A stretch of DNA of 64,000 bases from Dyadobacter luteus (lineage in GTDB: Bacteria; Bacteroidota; Bacteroidia; Cytophagales; Spirosomataceae), in assembly GCF_003383615.1 (NCBI RefSeq), contig NZ_QNUL01000011.1:124001-188000 (forward strand), given 5' to 3'. The notes beneath the pieces were generated by a model that was not told where the DNA came from, searched no databases, and saw nothing but the letters and a program-made list of their open reading frames with translations. The position numbers and the translations under genes were made by a program. This document shows positions 35,285-44,600 of this stretch, one piece after another. Every line of letters begins with the position of its first letter. Position 1 is the stretch's first letter.

Positions 35285-36499
35285 TTACTTCAAAGTAGCC
35301 ACCGCTCCTTTGATACGATTTACCGCTTCTTCCAGTGCTTCGTCTGCCGCGGCAGTCGAGATACGGATACAGTTTGGTGCTCCAAACCCGGATCCTGCTA
35401 CTGTAGAAACATAATATTTATTCAGGATCCAGTTTGAGAAATCGTCTGAGTCATTGATGGTAGTTTCTCCGTCCGATTTCCCGAAGTAATAGCTCACATC
35501 AGGGAATGCATAAAATGCGCCTTCCGGAATTCTCACTTTAAAACCGGGGATTTCCTGTAAAAGACCGATAACAAGGTCGCGACGACGTTTGTAAGCTGTC
35601 GCCATTTCTTTGGAAGCATCCAATGAGCCGTTAAAAGCAGCTGTTGCAGCTTTCTGAGCAATTGAATTGGTTCCGGAAGTAACTTGTCCCTGCAGTTTTT
35701 CAACACCGTCTGCGATCCATTTTGCAGCAGCTGTGAATCCGATTCTCCAGCCTGTCATAGCGTATCCTTTGGCCACACCATTTACAGTGATTACCCTTTC
35801 TTTCAATGCAGGAATAGAACCGATGCTGAAATTGCCTTCCTCTGTGAAATTGATATATTCGTAGATTTCGTCAGCCAGAACATAAACATCAGGATGCTTT
35901 TCAAGTACCGATGCGATATCTCTCAATTCTTTTTCTGAGTAAACTGCTCCTGTCGGGTTGTTAGGAGAAGCATACATCACGATTTTTGTTTTTGGTGTAA
36001 TAGCAGCTTCAAGCTGAGCAGCCGTCACTTTGAAATCATTTTCAAAAGCACCGTCAATAATCACTGATTTACCTTCAGCCAGCTTCACCATTTCGGAGTA
36101 ACTTACCCAGTAAGGCGCAAAAATAATCACCTCATCACCCGGATTGATCAAAACCTGAATGACATTAGCCAATGAATGTTTGGCACCCGTAGAAACCACG
36201 ATATTCTCAGGTTTCCAATCAATATTATTATCACGTTTTAATTTATCTGCAATAGCCTTACGTAGGTCAGGGTATCCCGCTACAGGTGAATAACCATGAA
36301 AACCATCATCAATTGCTTTCTTGGCAGCCTCGCAAATGTGTGCGGGCGTCTTAAAATCTGGCTCTCCAACGCTCAGACTAATCACTTTATGACCTTGTGC
36401 GGCCAATTCACGCGCCATTTTTGTCATCGCCAGCGTCGAAGATTCTTCGAGGGCGTTAATACGGTCGGCCAACCTGGCTTGCTCTGCTACTGCGGACAT
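35285..36499 (-). CDS. aspC: pyridoxal-phosphate aminotransferase, aspartate aminotransferase type
   Basis: A class I/II fold-type I aminotransferase of 404 residues. Visible motifs are SVGEPDFKTPAHICEAAKKA, SPNNPTGAVY, the LADEIYEYI aspartate block, the PLP lysine in NGVAKGYAMTGWRIGF (K244) and the carboxylate-binding arginine in APNCIRISTA. It belongs to subgroup I-gamma, typical of aspartate aminotransferases of Gram-positives and Bacteroidota; some members also use aromatic or prephenate substrates. A good -7 box lies upstream and a terminator downstream, so it is a single-gene unit. Confidence 0.93.
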   Translation of the reverse strand: MSAVAEQARLADRINALEESSTLAMTKMARELAAQGHKVISLSVGEPDFKTPAHICEAAKKAIDDGFHGYSPVAGYPDLRKAIADKLKRDNNIDWKPENIVVSTGAKHSLANVIQVLINPGDEVIIFAPYWVSYSEMVKLAEGKSVIIDGAFENDFKVTAAQLEAAITPKTKIVMYASPNNPTGAVYSEKELRDIASVLEKHPDVYVLADEIYEYINFTEEGNFSIGSIPALKERVITVNGVAKGYAMTGWRIGFTAAAKWIADGVEKLQGQVTSGTNSIAQKAATAAFNGSLDASKEMATAYKRRRDLVIGLLQEIPGFKVRIPEGAFYAFPDVSYYFGKSDGETTINDSDDFSNWILNKYYVSTVAGSGFGAPNCIRISTAAADEALEEAVNRIKGAVATLK

Positions 36500-36557
36500 T
36501 GCAACGAAAAATTAAGTTAAAGAAAGGATATTGCGATCTATATCAACAAATTGCCCG

Positions 36558-36565
36558 CAAAGGTA
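36558..36565 (-). promoter_or_regulatory. -7 promoter element of the aminotransferase gene
   Basis: TACCTTTG on the minus strand matches the TAnnTTTG consensus exactly and lies 58 nt before the ATG at 36499. Confidence 0.5.
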
Positions 36566-36689
36566 CGGGATTTTTAGAAGTGGAAACTTAATTTTTGCAG
36601 GAACGTTGAAGAAAAACTTTAATTTGCTACTGAAACCAGATCAAACATGTTGTGGAACCTGTTTCACGCAACTGACGTATTCCCAATTA

Positions 36690-37493
36690 ATGAATATACC
36701 TAAAACAGTTCTGTCCATAATCATTATTGCCTTTATAGGCTTTTCCTGCAAAAAACCTCAGCCTTTGGTGGAAGAAAATGTGATTCCCTGCGAAATGAGA
36801 GAATTTACAGAGTTTGGCAGAACCTATTCATTAGAATACGATGCTAATCGTTTACCGACGAAGACGTTTCTTAAAGGTGGAAGCGTTAATCCTGTTTATC
36901 AAACATTTGAATACACAAATGGAGTGCTTACGTCAATTCACAGAGTAGACCTGGAAGGTGTTAGTTATCCAGAGGCAAAATTTGAATATAAAAATGGTGT
37001 TCTTAACCTCATCCGAAAATTTGATGGCACCAGATATGACTTTACTGACCTTACATATTACATTAAGGAAATAGAACGTATTGAATTTAAGTATAGCTCA
37101 CAAAAAAGTCCTTCATCACTGATTCGCTGGTTATCTGATGAAAAAGGTGAATTTTTCAAGAGCCACGAGAGCGAATTCGAATACAGTACAGCAGGAAACC
37201 TGGTAACCGAAAAAATGCACACTTTCGCACGACAGAATGTTATCGAAGCCGATTATCTATATGAATATTTTTATGATAATAAGCCTAACACACAAAAGCA
37301 CCTGAACAGCTTGTTTCTCTCCGCTACTGACTCTCCACCGAAATTATTTTCAAGTAACAACCTCAATAGGATTAAGCTTACTTATGAAAGTAAACTCATT
37401 CGTGACGAAAAACTTAAACTGACATATGATACCGAAGGAAACGTCGTTGACGATGGATATCGATACTCCAAAATAATATGGAACTGTAAGTGA
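36690..37493 (+). CDS. hypothetical lipoprotein
   Basis: A 267-residue protein starting at ATG 36690, chosen because it directly precedes a lipoprotein signal (TVLSIIIIAFIGFSC, lipobox ending in the cysteine). The open frame extends further upstream but without signal features. The mature part is a series of short beta-strand units with YD-like repeats (YSLEYDANRLPTKTFLKGG, FEYTNGVLTSIHRVD, LTYDTEGNVVDDGYRYSKI). Such repeats are common in Bacteroidota surface lipoproteins. No function can be assigned. It converges on the BamA-like gene. Confidence 0.72.
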   Translation: MNIPKTVLSIIIIAFIGFSCKKPQPLVEENVIPCEMREFTEFGRTYSLEYDANRLPTKTFLKGGSVNPVYQTFEYTNGVLTSIHRVDLEGVSYPEAKFEYKNGVLNLIRKFDGTRYDFTDLTYYIKEIERIEFKYSSQKSPSSLIRWLSDEKGEFFKSHESEFEYSTAGNLVTEKMHTFARQNVIEADYLYEYFYDNKPNTQKHLNSLFLSATDSPPKLFSSNNLNRIKLTYESKLIRDEKLKLTYDTEGNVVDDGYRYSKIIWNCK

Positions 37494-37536
37494 CTGAGTA
37501 ATTTGAAAATAGAAGTAATTGCCAAAATTTCGCCTC

Positions 37537-38742
37537 TCAAAAAATCTCCCCCAAATTCACAAACACTCCTCTCGATCCTTTCGCTCCGAATCCATAGTCA
37601 ATACCGACATTGGTTCTGGAAGCCTTGTTTACTTTGAGCCTCAGACCAACTCCTGCGCCGGGAGCTATTGTGCTAAAACGTTTGGAAGGCCAGTTAGAGA
37701 AACTCTGTGCATTCGCAAAAACGACTCCTCCTAAAAGTCCGTTCTGAGTAAGTGCAAAGCGATATTCTGATTCTACGTAAAGCATTTGAGGGCTACGGAA
37801 GCGCCCCTGAATATAACCCCGACCCGTGTTATTGGTAACATCCCAGGCCGTACTCGGCAAATCCAGGTAAGGCGGTTTGCCACTTAACGTAAGCCAATTC
37901 AGATTCCATAAAGCGAGTGTATTTTTGCTCCCTGCAGGAAAATTAATATACTTCCGAAACTCCATAACCAGCGATTCCCAGTTGCTGTCACTTCCCAGAA
38001 ACTTCTGGTTGATCCGGTAACGGATATTTCCATAAAAGCCTCCTTCCGGATTAATGGAATTTTTCCTGTTATCAAACAAGGCACTGAGCAACAGTCCGGA
38101 TGACATGGACTTATGAGGAAGCCCGTAAGCAGCCACATCTGCATTAAATCCTTCCTCTTTTATTTTCCAGCGCTTATCAAGCATATAGCCGACACCCGCA
38201 TAAAAAGAACCGGATATTTTTTTGAGGACCAATTGATGCAGCCGGATATGCGAATAGATCAGCTTACTTGCATTTTCCTCTACACTATTTCCGCCAAGAC
38301 CGTACGTATCCTGTGGATATTTGAAATAACGCCAGTCTGTTACGATATTATAGCGATTGCCTTTTGTCCAGATATTGGTTTGTACCGGAATGGTAAGCTG
38401 ACCGTATTGCGAGTAATTAAAACTTGCACTAACGCTCGATAAGTTGGCGGTAGACTCTTCTTCACTCAGATGAAAGGCCGCGTTAGCACTGGCCAAACCA
38501 ACAAAACCTGTCGAAAGTGTGTAGCCAATGGCAGGAACTATAGAGAAATTTACCTTTCTCGGCGGAGATTCAGCTTTATTCTCTTTCCTTAAAATCCGCT
38601 TTGCAATGTCTATCAAATCGGTTTCTGCCGGATCTGATGTGGTATCTGTCAATACCACCCTTGTCTCCGGACCAGCTATCTGTGCCGAAACGGACGCTAT
38701 AGATGTAAACCCGCAGAGCAGGAAAAGTACGATTCTGTGCAA
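37537..38742 (-). CDS. BamA/TamA-type outer membrane beta-barrel protein
   Basis: A 401-residue outer-membrane protein with a signal peptide (IVLFLLCGFTSIASVSA). The region after about residue 70 consists of amphipathic strands (FSIVPAIGYTLSTGFVGLASANAAF, FNYSQYGQLTIPVQTNIW) and ends with an aromatic residue, F, as barrel proteins do. It contains the surface-antigen-like stretch SALFDNRKNSINPEGGFYGNIRY. There are no POTRA repeats, so it is not a full BamA. The function is unknown; it could be an exporter or a lipid-handling barrel. Confidence 0.82.
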   Translation of the reverse strand: MHRIVLFLLCGFTSIASVSAQIAGPETRVVLTDTTSDPAETDLIDIAKRILRKENKAESPPRKVNFSIVPAIGYTLSTGFVGLASANAAFHLSEEESTANLSSVSASFNYSQYGQLTIPVQTNIWTKGNRYNIVTDWRYFKYPQDTYGLGGNSVEENASKLIYSHIRLHQLVLKKISGSFYAGVGYMLDKRWKIKEEGFNADVAAYGLPHKSMSSGLLLSALFDNRKNSINPEGGFYGNIRYRINQKFLGSDSNWESLVMEFRKYINFPAGSKNTLALWNLNWLTLSGKPPYLDLPSTAWDVTNNTGRGYIQGRFRSPQMLYVESEYRFALTQNGLLGGVVFANAQSFSNWPSKRFSTIAPGAGVGLRLKVNKASRTNVGIDYGFGAKGSRGVFVNLGEIF

Positions 38743-38834
38743 AGTGAGTGATGTCTTAAAAGAACCAAATGTAGCTCAATTTGCAAATTTCATACCGACT
38801 CTCAACGGATTTAACAATTTTCTAATTGAAAATA

Positions 38835-38870
38835 AAAAACCGCTGACTCCATCAGAAGCCAGCGGTTTTT
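38835..38870 (-). terminator. terminator after icd
   Basis: CAGCGGTTTTT (38860-38870) and AAAAACCGCTG (38835-38845) form a perfect 11-bp stem with a 14-nt loop. On the minus strand it is followed by a T-rich run, and it lies 18 nt after the icd stop. Confidence 0.85.
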
Positions 38871-38888
38871 CAATTATTCTAAATCGGA

Positions 38889-40100
38889 CTATGCCAAAGC
38901 AGCCTGAAGGTTGGTATTGATCGCTTCAAGGAATTCTTCAGTATACAGATAGTGCTCACCATGATTCACTTTGTTACCATGGATACACACTGCCAGATCT
39001 TTCGTCATTTTACCGCTTTCTACCGTCTCGATACAAACTCTTTCAAGAGACTGGCAGAAATCGATCAATTCCTGGTTTCCGTCCAGTTTACCACGGAACT
39101 CCAATCCACGTGTCCATGCGAAGATAGATGCGATCGGGTTTGTAGAAGTTGGGCGTCCTTTCTGGTGCTCACGGTAGTGGCGCGTTACAGTTCCGTGTGC
39201 AGCTTCAGCTTCCATTGTTTTGCCATCCGGCGTTACCAACACAGAAGTCATCAAACCAAGTGAACCGAATCCTTGTGCAACGGTATCAGACTGTACGTCA
39301 CCATCGTAGTTTTTACAAGCCCATACAAAGTTACCTTCCCACTTAAGAGCAGAAGCAACCATGTCGTCGATCAGACGGTGCTCGTAATGCACTTTTCCTG
39401 CATATTCAGTATCGTATACTTCCTGGAAAATATCTTTGAAACGACCGTCATATTTCTTCAAAATTGTATTTTTTGTAGAAAGGTACAAAGGCCATCCTTT
39501 TCCAAGAGCTACATTGAAGCAAGAGCGTGCAAATCCACGAATAGATTCGTCGATGTTATACATTCCCATTGCTACACCAGCACCTTTGAACTCATATACT
39601 TCGTGCTCAATAACCTGACCGTCTTCACCTTCAAATTTGATGGTCAATTTACCTTTTCCAGGTACAACGAAATCTGTTGCTTTATATTGATCTCCGAAAG
39701 CATGACGACCAACGATGATAGGCGCGCTCCAGTTTGTTACCAAACGAGGCACATTGCTCATCACGATAGGCTCACGGAATACAGTACCATCCAGGATGTT
39801 ACGGATTGTTCCGTTAGGAGATTTCCACATTTGTTTCAGATTGAATTCCGTTACGCGGTCTTCATCCGGTGTAATGGTTGCACATTTGATACCAACTCCA
39901 TACTCTCTGATTGCATTGGCAGCATCAATTGTAACCTGGTCATTGGTTTCATCACGGTATTCAACACCTAAATCGTAATACTTAATATCTACGTCCAGAT
40001 ACGGTAAAATAAGTTTCTCCTTGATAAACTTCCAGATGATACGGGTCATCTCGTCTCCGTCAAGCTCTACTACGGGGTTTGCAACTTTAATTTTGCTCAT
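38889..40100 (-). CDS. icd: NADP-dependent isocitrate dehydrogenase (eukaryotic-type)
   Basis: Oxidatively decarboxylates isocitrate to 2-oxoglutarate in the TCA cycle. The 403-residue protein resembles the mitochondrial/cytosolic subfamily ([81 protein letters not shown]) and not the E. coli type. The dimeric NADP form is expected. It is a single-gene unit with a terminator downstream. The likely -7 box is TACTTTCA on the minus strand at 40142-40149. Confidence 0.96.
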   Translation of the reverse strand: MSKIKVANPVVELDGDEMTRIIWKFIKEKLILPYLDVDIKYYDLGVEYRDETNDQVTIDAANAIREYGVGIKCATITPDEDRVTEFNLKQMWKSPNGTIRNILDGTVFREPIVMSNVPRLVTNWSAPIIVGRHAFGDQYKATDFVVPGKGKLTIKFEGEDGQVIEHEVYEFKGAGVAMGMYNIDESIRGFARSCFNVALGKGWPLYLSTKNTILKKYDGRFKDIFQEVYDTEYAGKVHYEHRLIDDMVASALKWEGNFVWACKNYDGDVQSDTVAQGFGSLGLMTSVLVTPDGKTMEAEAAHGTVTRHYREHQKGRPTSTNPIASIFAWTRGLEFRGKLDGNQELIDFCQSLERVCIETVESGKMTKDLAVCIHGNKVNHGEHYLYTEEFLEAINTNLQAALA

Positions 40101-40141
40101 GTCTTATTGCTATACTATAGTTAAAGATTTAAATGCGACCG

Positions 40142-40149
40142 TGAAAGTA
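40142..40149 (-). promoter_or_regulatory. -7 promoter element of icd
   Basis: TACTTTCA on the minus strand agrees with TAnnTTTG in six of eight positions counting the free bases and lies 41 nt before the icd ATG. TTTG copies lie close upstream. This is a weak call. Confidence 0.3.
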
Positions 40150-40205
40150 CAAACAAACATCTAAAAAGGCGAAGAAAAGGAAGAACATTGTTGGTTATCA
40201 GCCTG

Positions 40206-40292
40206 GATTATAACCTAAGAAAAGTGTTCATTCGGGCAAAGCTGTCACCTGATTCTGCCCGAATTTGCGCCCCGCATTACAGGTGTATAATC
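40206..40292 (+). ncRNA. structured RNA candidate, 6S-like rod upstream of the cyclo-ligase gene
   Basis: Three nested parts are seen. An outer stem pairs GATTATAACCT (40206-40216) with AGGTGTATAATC (40281-40292): 11 bp with one bulged G. A central bubble has 13 nt on one side (40217-40229) and 16 nt on the other (40265-40280). A perfect 9-bp apical stem, ATTCGGGCA (40230-40238) with TGCCCGAAT (40256-40264), has a 17-nt loop. A rod with an open central bubble is the layout of 6S RNA. In proteobacteria 6S RNA lies next to the 5-formyl-THF cyclo-ligase gene, which follows here at 40416. Strand is assigned from that neighbour. The RNA could also be a 5' regulatory structure of that gene. Confidence 0.4.
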
Positions 40293-40415
40293 GAAATTAT
40301 CCTTCCCGGAAAACAGAGATCAAAATCGAATCTATGCCATCCCAAGTTGGTAGTCTTGACATTATATTCAATATTGCTCCCTGGTATGTGTAGCACAGAG
40401 AACTATTACTACAGC

Positions 40416-41033
40416 ATGACGAAAGAGTTATTAAGGAAGGAATTCCTCCTCCGTAGGAGCGTATTGAAGACTGAGGAATTGCATGTTAGAAACCGTGTAA
40501 TTGCTGAGCGCGCACTGTTGCATATTTCCTCATTTTCTCCAACATCCATCCACACTTTTCTACCACAAGTGGATAAACATGAAATAAATACGATGCTGAT
40601 TATAGGAGAAATATGGAGATCACTACCAAACATACAGATTATAGCTCCGAGAGTTATTCCGGGTACTCCTACAATGGAGCATTTCGTCATTACTCCTGAA
40701 ACAATACTCGTTGAAAACAAGTGGGGAATTCCGGAACCGGAACCAATTACCTCGCAAATATCTGATATTCAAGAAATTGACATGATTTTAGTTCCTCTTC
40801 TCGCTTTTGATATAAACGGATTCAGAGTTGGCTATGGGGGAGGCTTTTATGATCGCTTTTTTCCACAATGTAAATCATCTGCTATCAAGACAGGTTTGTC
40901 CTTTTTTGACCCGGTCCAGGAAATTGAAAACTTGGACAAATTTGATGTAGCTCTGGACTATTGCATTACTCCTTACCAGACTTTCCATTGGCGCCATAGC
41001 ATTGCTTCACAACTCTCAGGAGATCAGCCTTAA
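40416..41033 (+). CDS. 5-formyltetrahydrofolate cyclo-ligase
   Basis: Converts 5-formyl-THF to 5,10-methenyl-THF with ATP. A 205-residue protein when started at ATG 40416, which gives the family N terminus MTKELLRKEFLLRRSVL; the longer frame to 40188 runs through the structured region and is not supported. Key motifs are PRVIPGTPTMEHF, WGIPEPEP, and the ATP-binding RVGYGGGFYDRFF. It is monocistronic as far as can be seen. In E. coli this gene is ygfA, and 6S RNA lies just upstream. Confidence 0.93.
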   Translation: MTKELLRKEFLLRRSVLKTEELHVRNRVIAERALLHISSFSPTSIHTFLPQVDKHEINTMLIIGEIWRSLPNIQIIAPRVIPGTPTMEHFVITPETILVENKWGIPEPEPITSQISDIQEIDMILVPLLAFDINGFRVGYGGGFYDRFFPQCKSSAIKTGLSFFDPVQEIENLDKFDVALDYCITPYQTFHWRHSIASQLSGDQP

Positions 41034-41321
41034 TCAGGTATGATTTTTTTGCTATATATCCCGGTTTCCCGCTAATCATCCGCTTAATAGTTGCTATGAC
41101 CATTCAATAAGAAAGGTTATTTATAAACAAATGGATTGACGAGCTTTGCAAAAGGGTAAACAAAGGTATAAATCTTTGAAAATGACAAGACAAACTAGGT
41201 AAAAGCACTTACGTATGTATAGCTGGGTTAAGAAAATGTAAAATTAATTTGATCCCGCTACAACCATTTACAGCTTTTGAAACTCCTTAAATTAAACTGC
41301 CCTGAAAAATTGATTATAGCT

Positions 41322-41579
41322 ATGAAGTCATATTTTACATTACTAATTGCAACTATACTGTTTGGACTATGCCTTCTGGAGAAGGACCTCAAACAACGTG
41401 CAATGAATGAACAGATTGCAGATAAAGAAGTTAAATACAGCAAGCCATCAAATCAGGCTTCAGAAGAACAGGAAGGTACACCAAATGATCTTTGGGTACA
41501 CTCCCTGCATGTTTCAGATATTTCAATAGCGGATTCTATCGCTGTCAACGACAACGGTCGTATTCAGGCGTCTTTATAA
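41322..41579 (+). CDS. small hypothetical membrane-anchored or secreted protein
   Basis: An 85-residue protein started at ATG 41322, which directly begins a hydrophobic segment (YFTLLIATILFGLCLLE) that may be a signal anchor or an uncleaved signal. The rest is hydrophilic (KDLKQRAMNEQIADKEVKYS) and ends GRIQASL. No family is recognised. A plausible -7 motif (AATCTTTG near 41173) lies far upstream. It could be a spurious frame, but the signal-like start and isolated position support a gene. Confidence 0.45.
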   Translation: MKSYFTLLIATILFGLCLLEKDLKQRAMNEQIADKEVKYSKPSNQASEEQEGTPNDLWVHSLHVSDISIADSIAVNDNGRIQASL

Positions 41580-41605
41580 TATTTCAACAGATACACACAC
41601 AAGGG

Positions 41606-41638
41606 TTCAGTTAATTGACTAATAGTCAATTAACTGAA
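41606..41638. repeat. perfect 15-bp palindrome at the SNF2 gene end
   Basis: TTCAGTTAATTGACT (41606-41620) is followed by AAT and its exact inverse AGTCAATTAACTGAA (41624-41638). The right arm overlaps the stop codon and last codons of the SNF2 gene. There is no T run on either side, so it is not an ordinary terminator. Confidence 0.7.
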
Positions 41639-44600
41639 TAGACCCATTATATCCTCCTGACTCAGTTTCTTAATAAAACCTGACTCACCACCTACAAGGT
41701 CTTCTGCCAAATCTTGCTTCCGTTGCTGAAGCAGTATGATTTTTTCCTCAATCGTATCCTTACAAATCATCTTGTAAGCAAATACTTTTCGGGTTTGCCC
41801 AATACGGTGCGTACGGTCAATTGCCTGACGCTCTACAGCAGGGTTCCACCATGGATCTACCAGGTATACGTAGTCCGCCTCTGTAAGGTTAAGACCTACC
41901 CCACCGGCTTTAAGACTCATCAGGAATACGCGGCAAGTCTGGTCATTCTGAAAACGGCTCACGCGCCCCGCACGATCCACAGTTTGTCCATCCAGATATT
42001 CATAAGGAATGTTCATCTTATCAAGATGTTGCCTGATCAAATCCAACATACCAAGGAATTGACTGAATATCAAAATCTTATGATTAGAAGCATTTTCCTC
42101 AATCTCTCTTGTGATTTCTTCCAACTTCGCCGATTCGTTTCCATAATCCTCTTCTCCTGACAAAATAGAAGGGGAATCGCAAATCTGACGAAGTTTCAGC
42201 AATGCTTCCAGAATCAGGAAGCTGCTTTTGTTAAGACCTTCGGTTGCCAGTTTTTCAGCAATTTCCTGTTTGTATTTTTCCCTGAACAAGTCATAAACCT
42301 TTCGCTGCTTTTTACCCATTTCACAGAACAGGATTGTTTCTGTCTTGTCTGGCAAGTCAGTGGCAACCTCTTCTTTGGTTCTTTTAAGCATGAACGGATA
42401 TACCAGCCTTCTCAGCTCTTCGGATTTTTCCTTGTCCTGGTATTTGTCAATAGGAGTAGCATATTCCGTACGGAAAAAGTCTGCGTGACCAAGCATTCCC
42501 GGATTCAGGAATTCAAACTGTGCGTAGAGATCAAAAGTATTGTTTTCTACAGGCGTTCCGGTCATAGTGAGCCTGTTGGTAGCTCTCAACAATCGCGACG
42601 CCTTCGAGGTGAGCGAATCCGGATTCTTGATGGCTTGTGCCTCATCCAGTATAATGTAATGAAACCCAAAATCCCTGAAGAGCTCCACATCGCTACGCAT
42701 GGTACCATATGTCGTCAGAATTACATCGTATTCTTCAAAAAACTGAATGTCCTTACGACGTGTCATTCCTCTGTGTACATACAGATTCAAGTCGGGAGTA
42801 AATTTCTCTGCCTCCGCCTGCCAGTTGAAAATCAGGGTAGTAGGAACTACGACAAGATTCGTATAATTTTTTTCTTCATTTTTCTGCTGCTGCAGGAAAG
42901 TGAGCATCTGAAGGGTTTTTCCTAAACCCATATCATCAGCGAGACAGCCCCCCCAGCCAAACTCATGCAGGAAGTTAATCCATTTATAACCCTCAGCCTG
43001 ATAATGCCTTAGCGTGGCATTGATGTTTTCGGGCAAAGGAACATTAGGAATCTGTTTAAAATTCAGCAACTTTTCCTTCTTCTCCTGCAATTCCAAAAAC
43101 ACCTCTTCATTGTCAGCCTGAGATACAAGCTCGTCAATCAATGAAAAATGGATTTTAGAAAGATGTATCTGATCTCCGTCCACTCTTCCGAATTTCAGAA
43201 GCGGATCCAGCTTTTTTATCCATTCTTCGGGCAGCATTCCCAAAGACCCGTCTTTAAGCTGAACGTAGTTTTGTTTTTTGAGTAAAGCCTTTTTAGCATC
43301 TGCCAGCGAAACTTTCTGGTCGCCAAACATGATCTCGACCTGCATGTCAAACCAGTCAATTCCGGAAGATGCGCGCACGCTGAATTGCCCCCTGTTAGGA
43401 TTGAAGCGCATTTTCTTCAAATCCTTGAACCCCAGCAGATCATATTTTCTGCTATTTACAGCCTCCACAAATTTGAACAGCCAACCGTCTTTCATCACGT
43501 GGTCAAACGGAATAAAGAAAAACGGATTCCCGGTTTGATGTTTAAAATCGGAATGTAAAGTTTCCAGCCATTGCCACACCTCCTGCTCCGTATTGACATC
43601 ACGCTCCTGCATAGTAATTTTTCCATCCTCGAAACCCGTTTTGGTTTTTCTGAGATCATGAATCATTTCTACTTCAGTGCCTTCTTCCTCACCTTCATAC
43701 ACGTACATAGGTACGATCAGCAGGTTTGCATCATCTTCTTTAAGGTAAACTCTGGTTTTCAGCAATTTCAGAGAAGTTGCTTCAATAGCATGCCTTGTCT
43801 GGAAAATTACGTCGAATTGTTCAGTTACCGGCATAATCCAGTCCTTCAGAAACCCTTCCGAAAAGTCCTTTTTGACACGCAGTTTGAAACCATTTTCACG
43901 CATATATACGGCCATTTCAGCATCACTGGTGCTGGCCCAACGGAATAATGTATCTTCCTTATACATGCCAAGCCAGAAGCTGTCAAAATCAGCTACTTTC
44001 TGCAGGTCAATCGGACTACCCTTATGTATCTCAACATATGGGTTCAATGTAACAAACTCACTGTCTTCAGTAAGCACAAAGAAGAGCTTAACCGGCTCTC
44101 TGTGTAAATTTACTTTTGTAAGCTGATTATTGGTCGTAATGTGATCGCTATCAGAAATATAAAGCCATTCTTCTTCCAGATCGTTAAATATCTGTGATAT
44201 CTGGTTGCCTATATAGTTTCTGGAATCGCGTTGCTGCAGCAAGCTGACATCGCTGAAATGCAGGTAAGAATTATACGACCATCCTTTTTTACGGGTGTGC
44301 TTTTGCAATCCATCTTCTAAATGGCGTGCAATACGTACCAAACGTGCTTCGGCCTCTGTCAGAACTGGCACCTCATCCGGAGAGTAGTATTGACTGGCTC
44401 CGCCGGCAACGTTTCTGATACTTGTTATCTTTTGTGTCTTGCTATTGTATTTGGCAGAAAATGCGCCGAAACCAAAATCAAGAAAATGGTCTTTGCCTTT
44501 TGGCCAGAAAACAAACAGAGATACACGATCTTCGTCGTCTCTTGCCGTTTCCGAAGTAGATACCTGATAGGATATTTGCTGATAGGGCAGAATACGCTCA

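Noticed and set aside
39273-39971. A 232-codon + strand frame inside icd.
   Set aside because: It is antisense to a fully conserved icd and has cysteine- and isoleucine-rich composition typical of an antisense shadow.
40193-40215. A 6-bp hairpin GGTTAT/ATAACC at the start of the structured region.
   Set aside because: It competes with the longer 11-bp outer stem of the 6S-like fold, which is more stable by pair count.
40188-40415. A 76-codon upstream extension of the 5-formyl-THF cyclo-ligase frame.
   Set aside because: It begins at a TTG-type start, runs through strongly structured DNA and is not part of the known family length.
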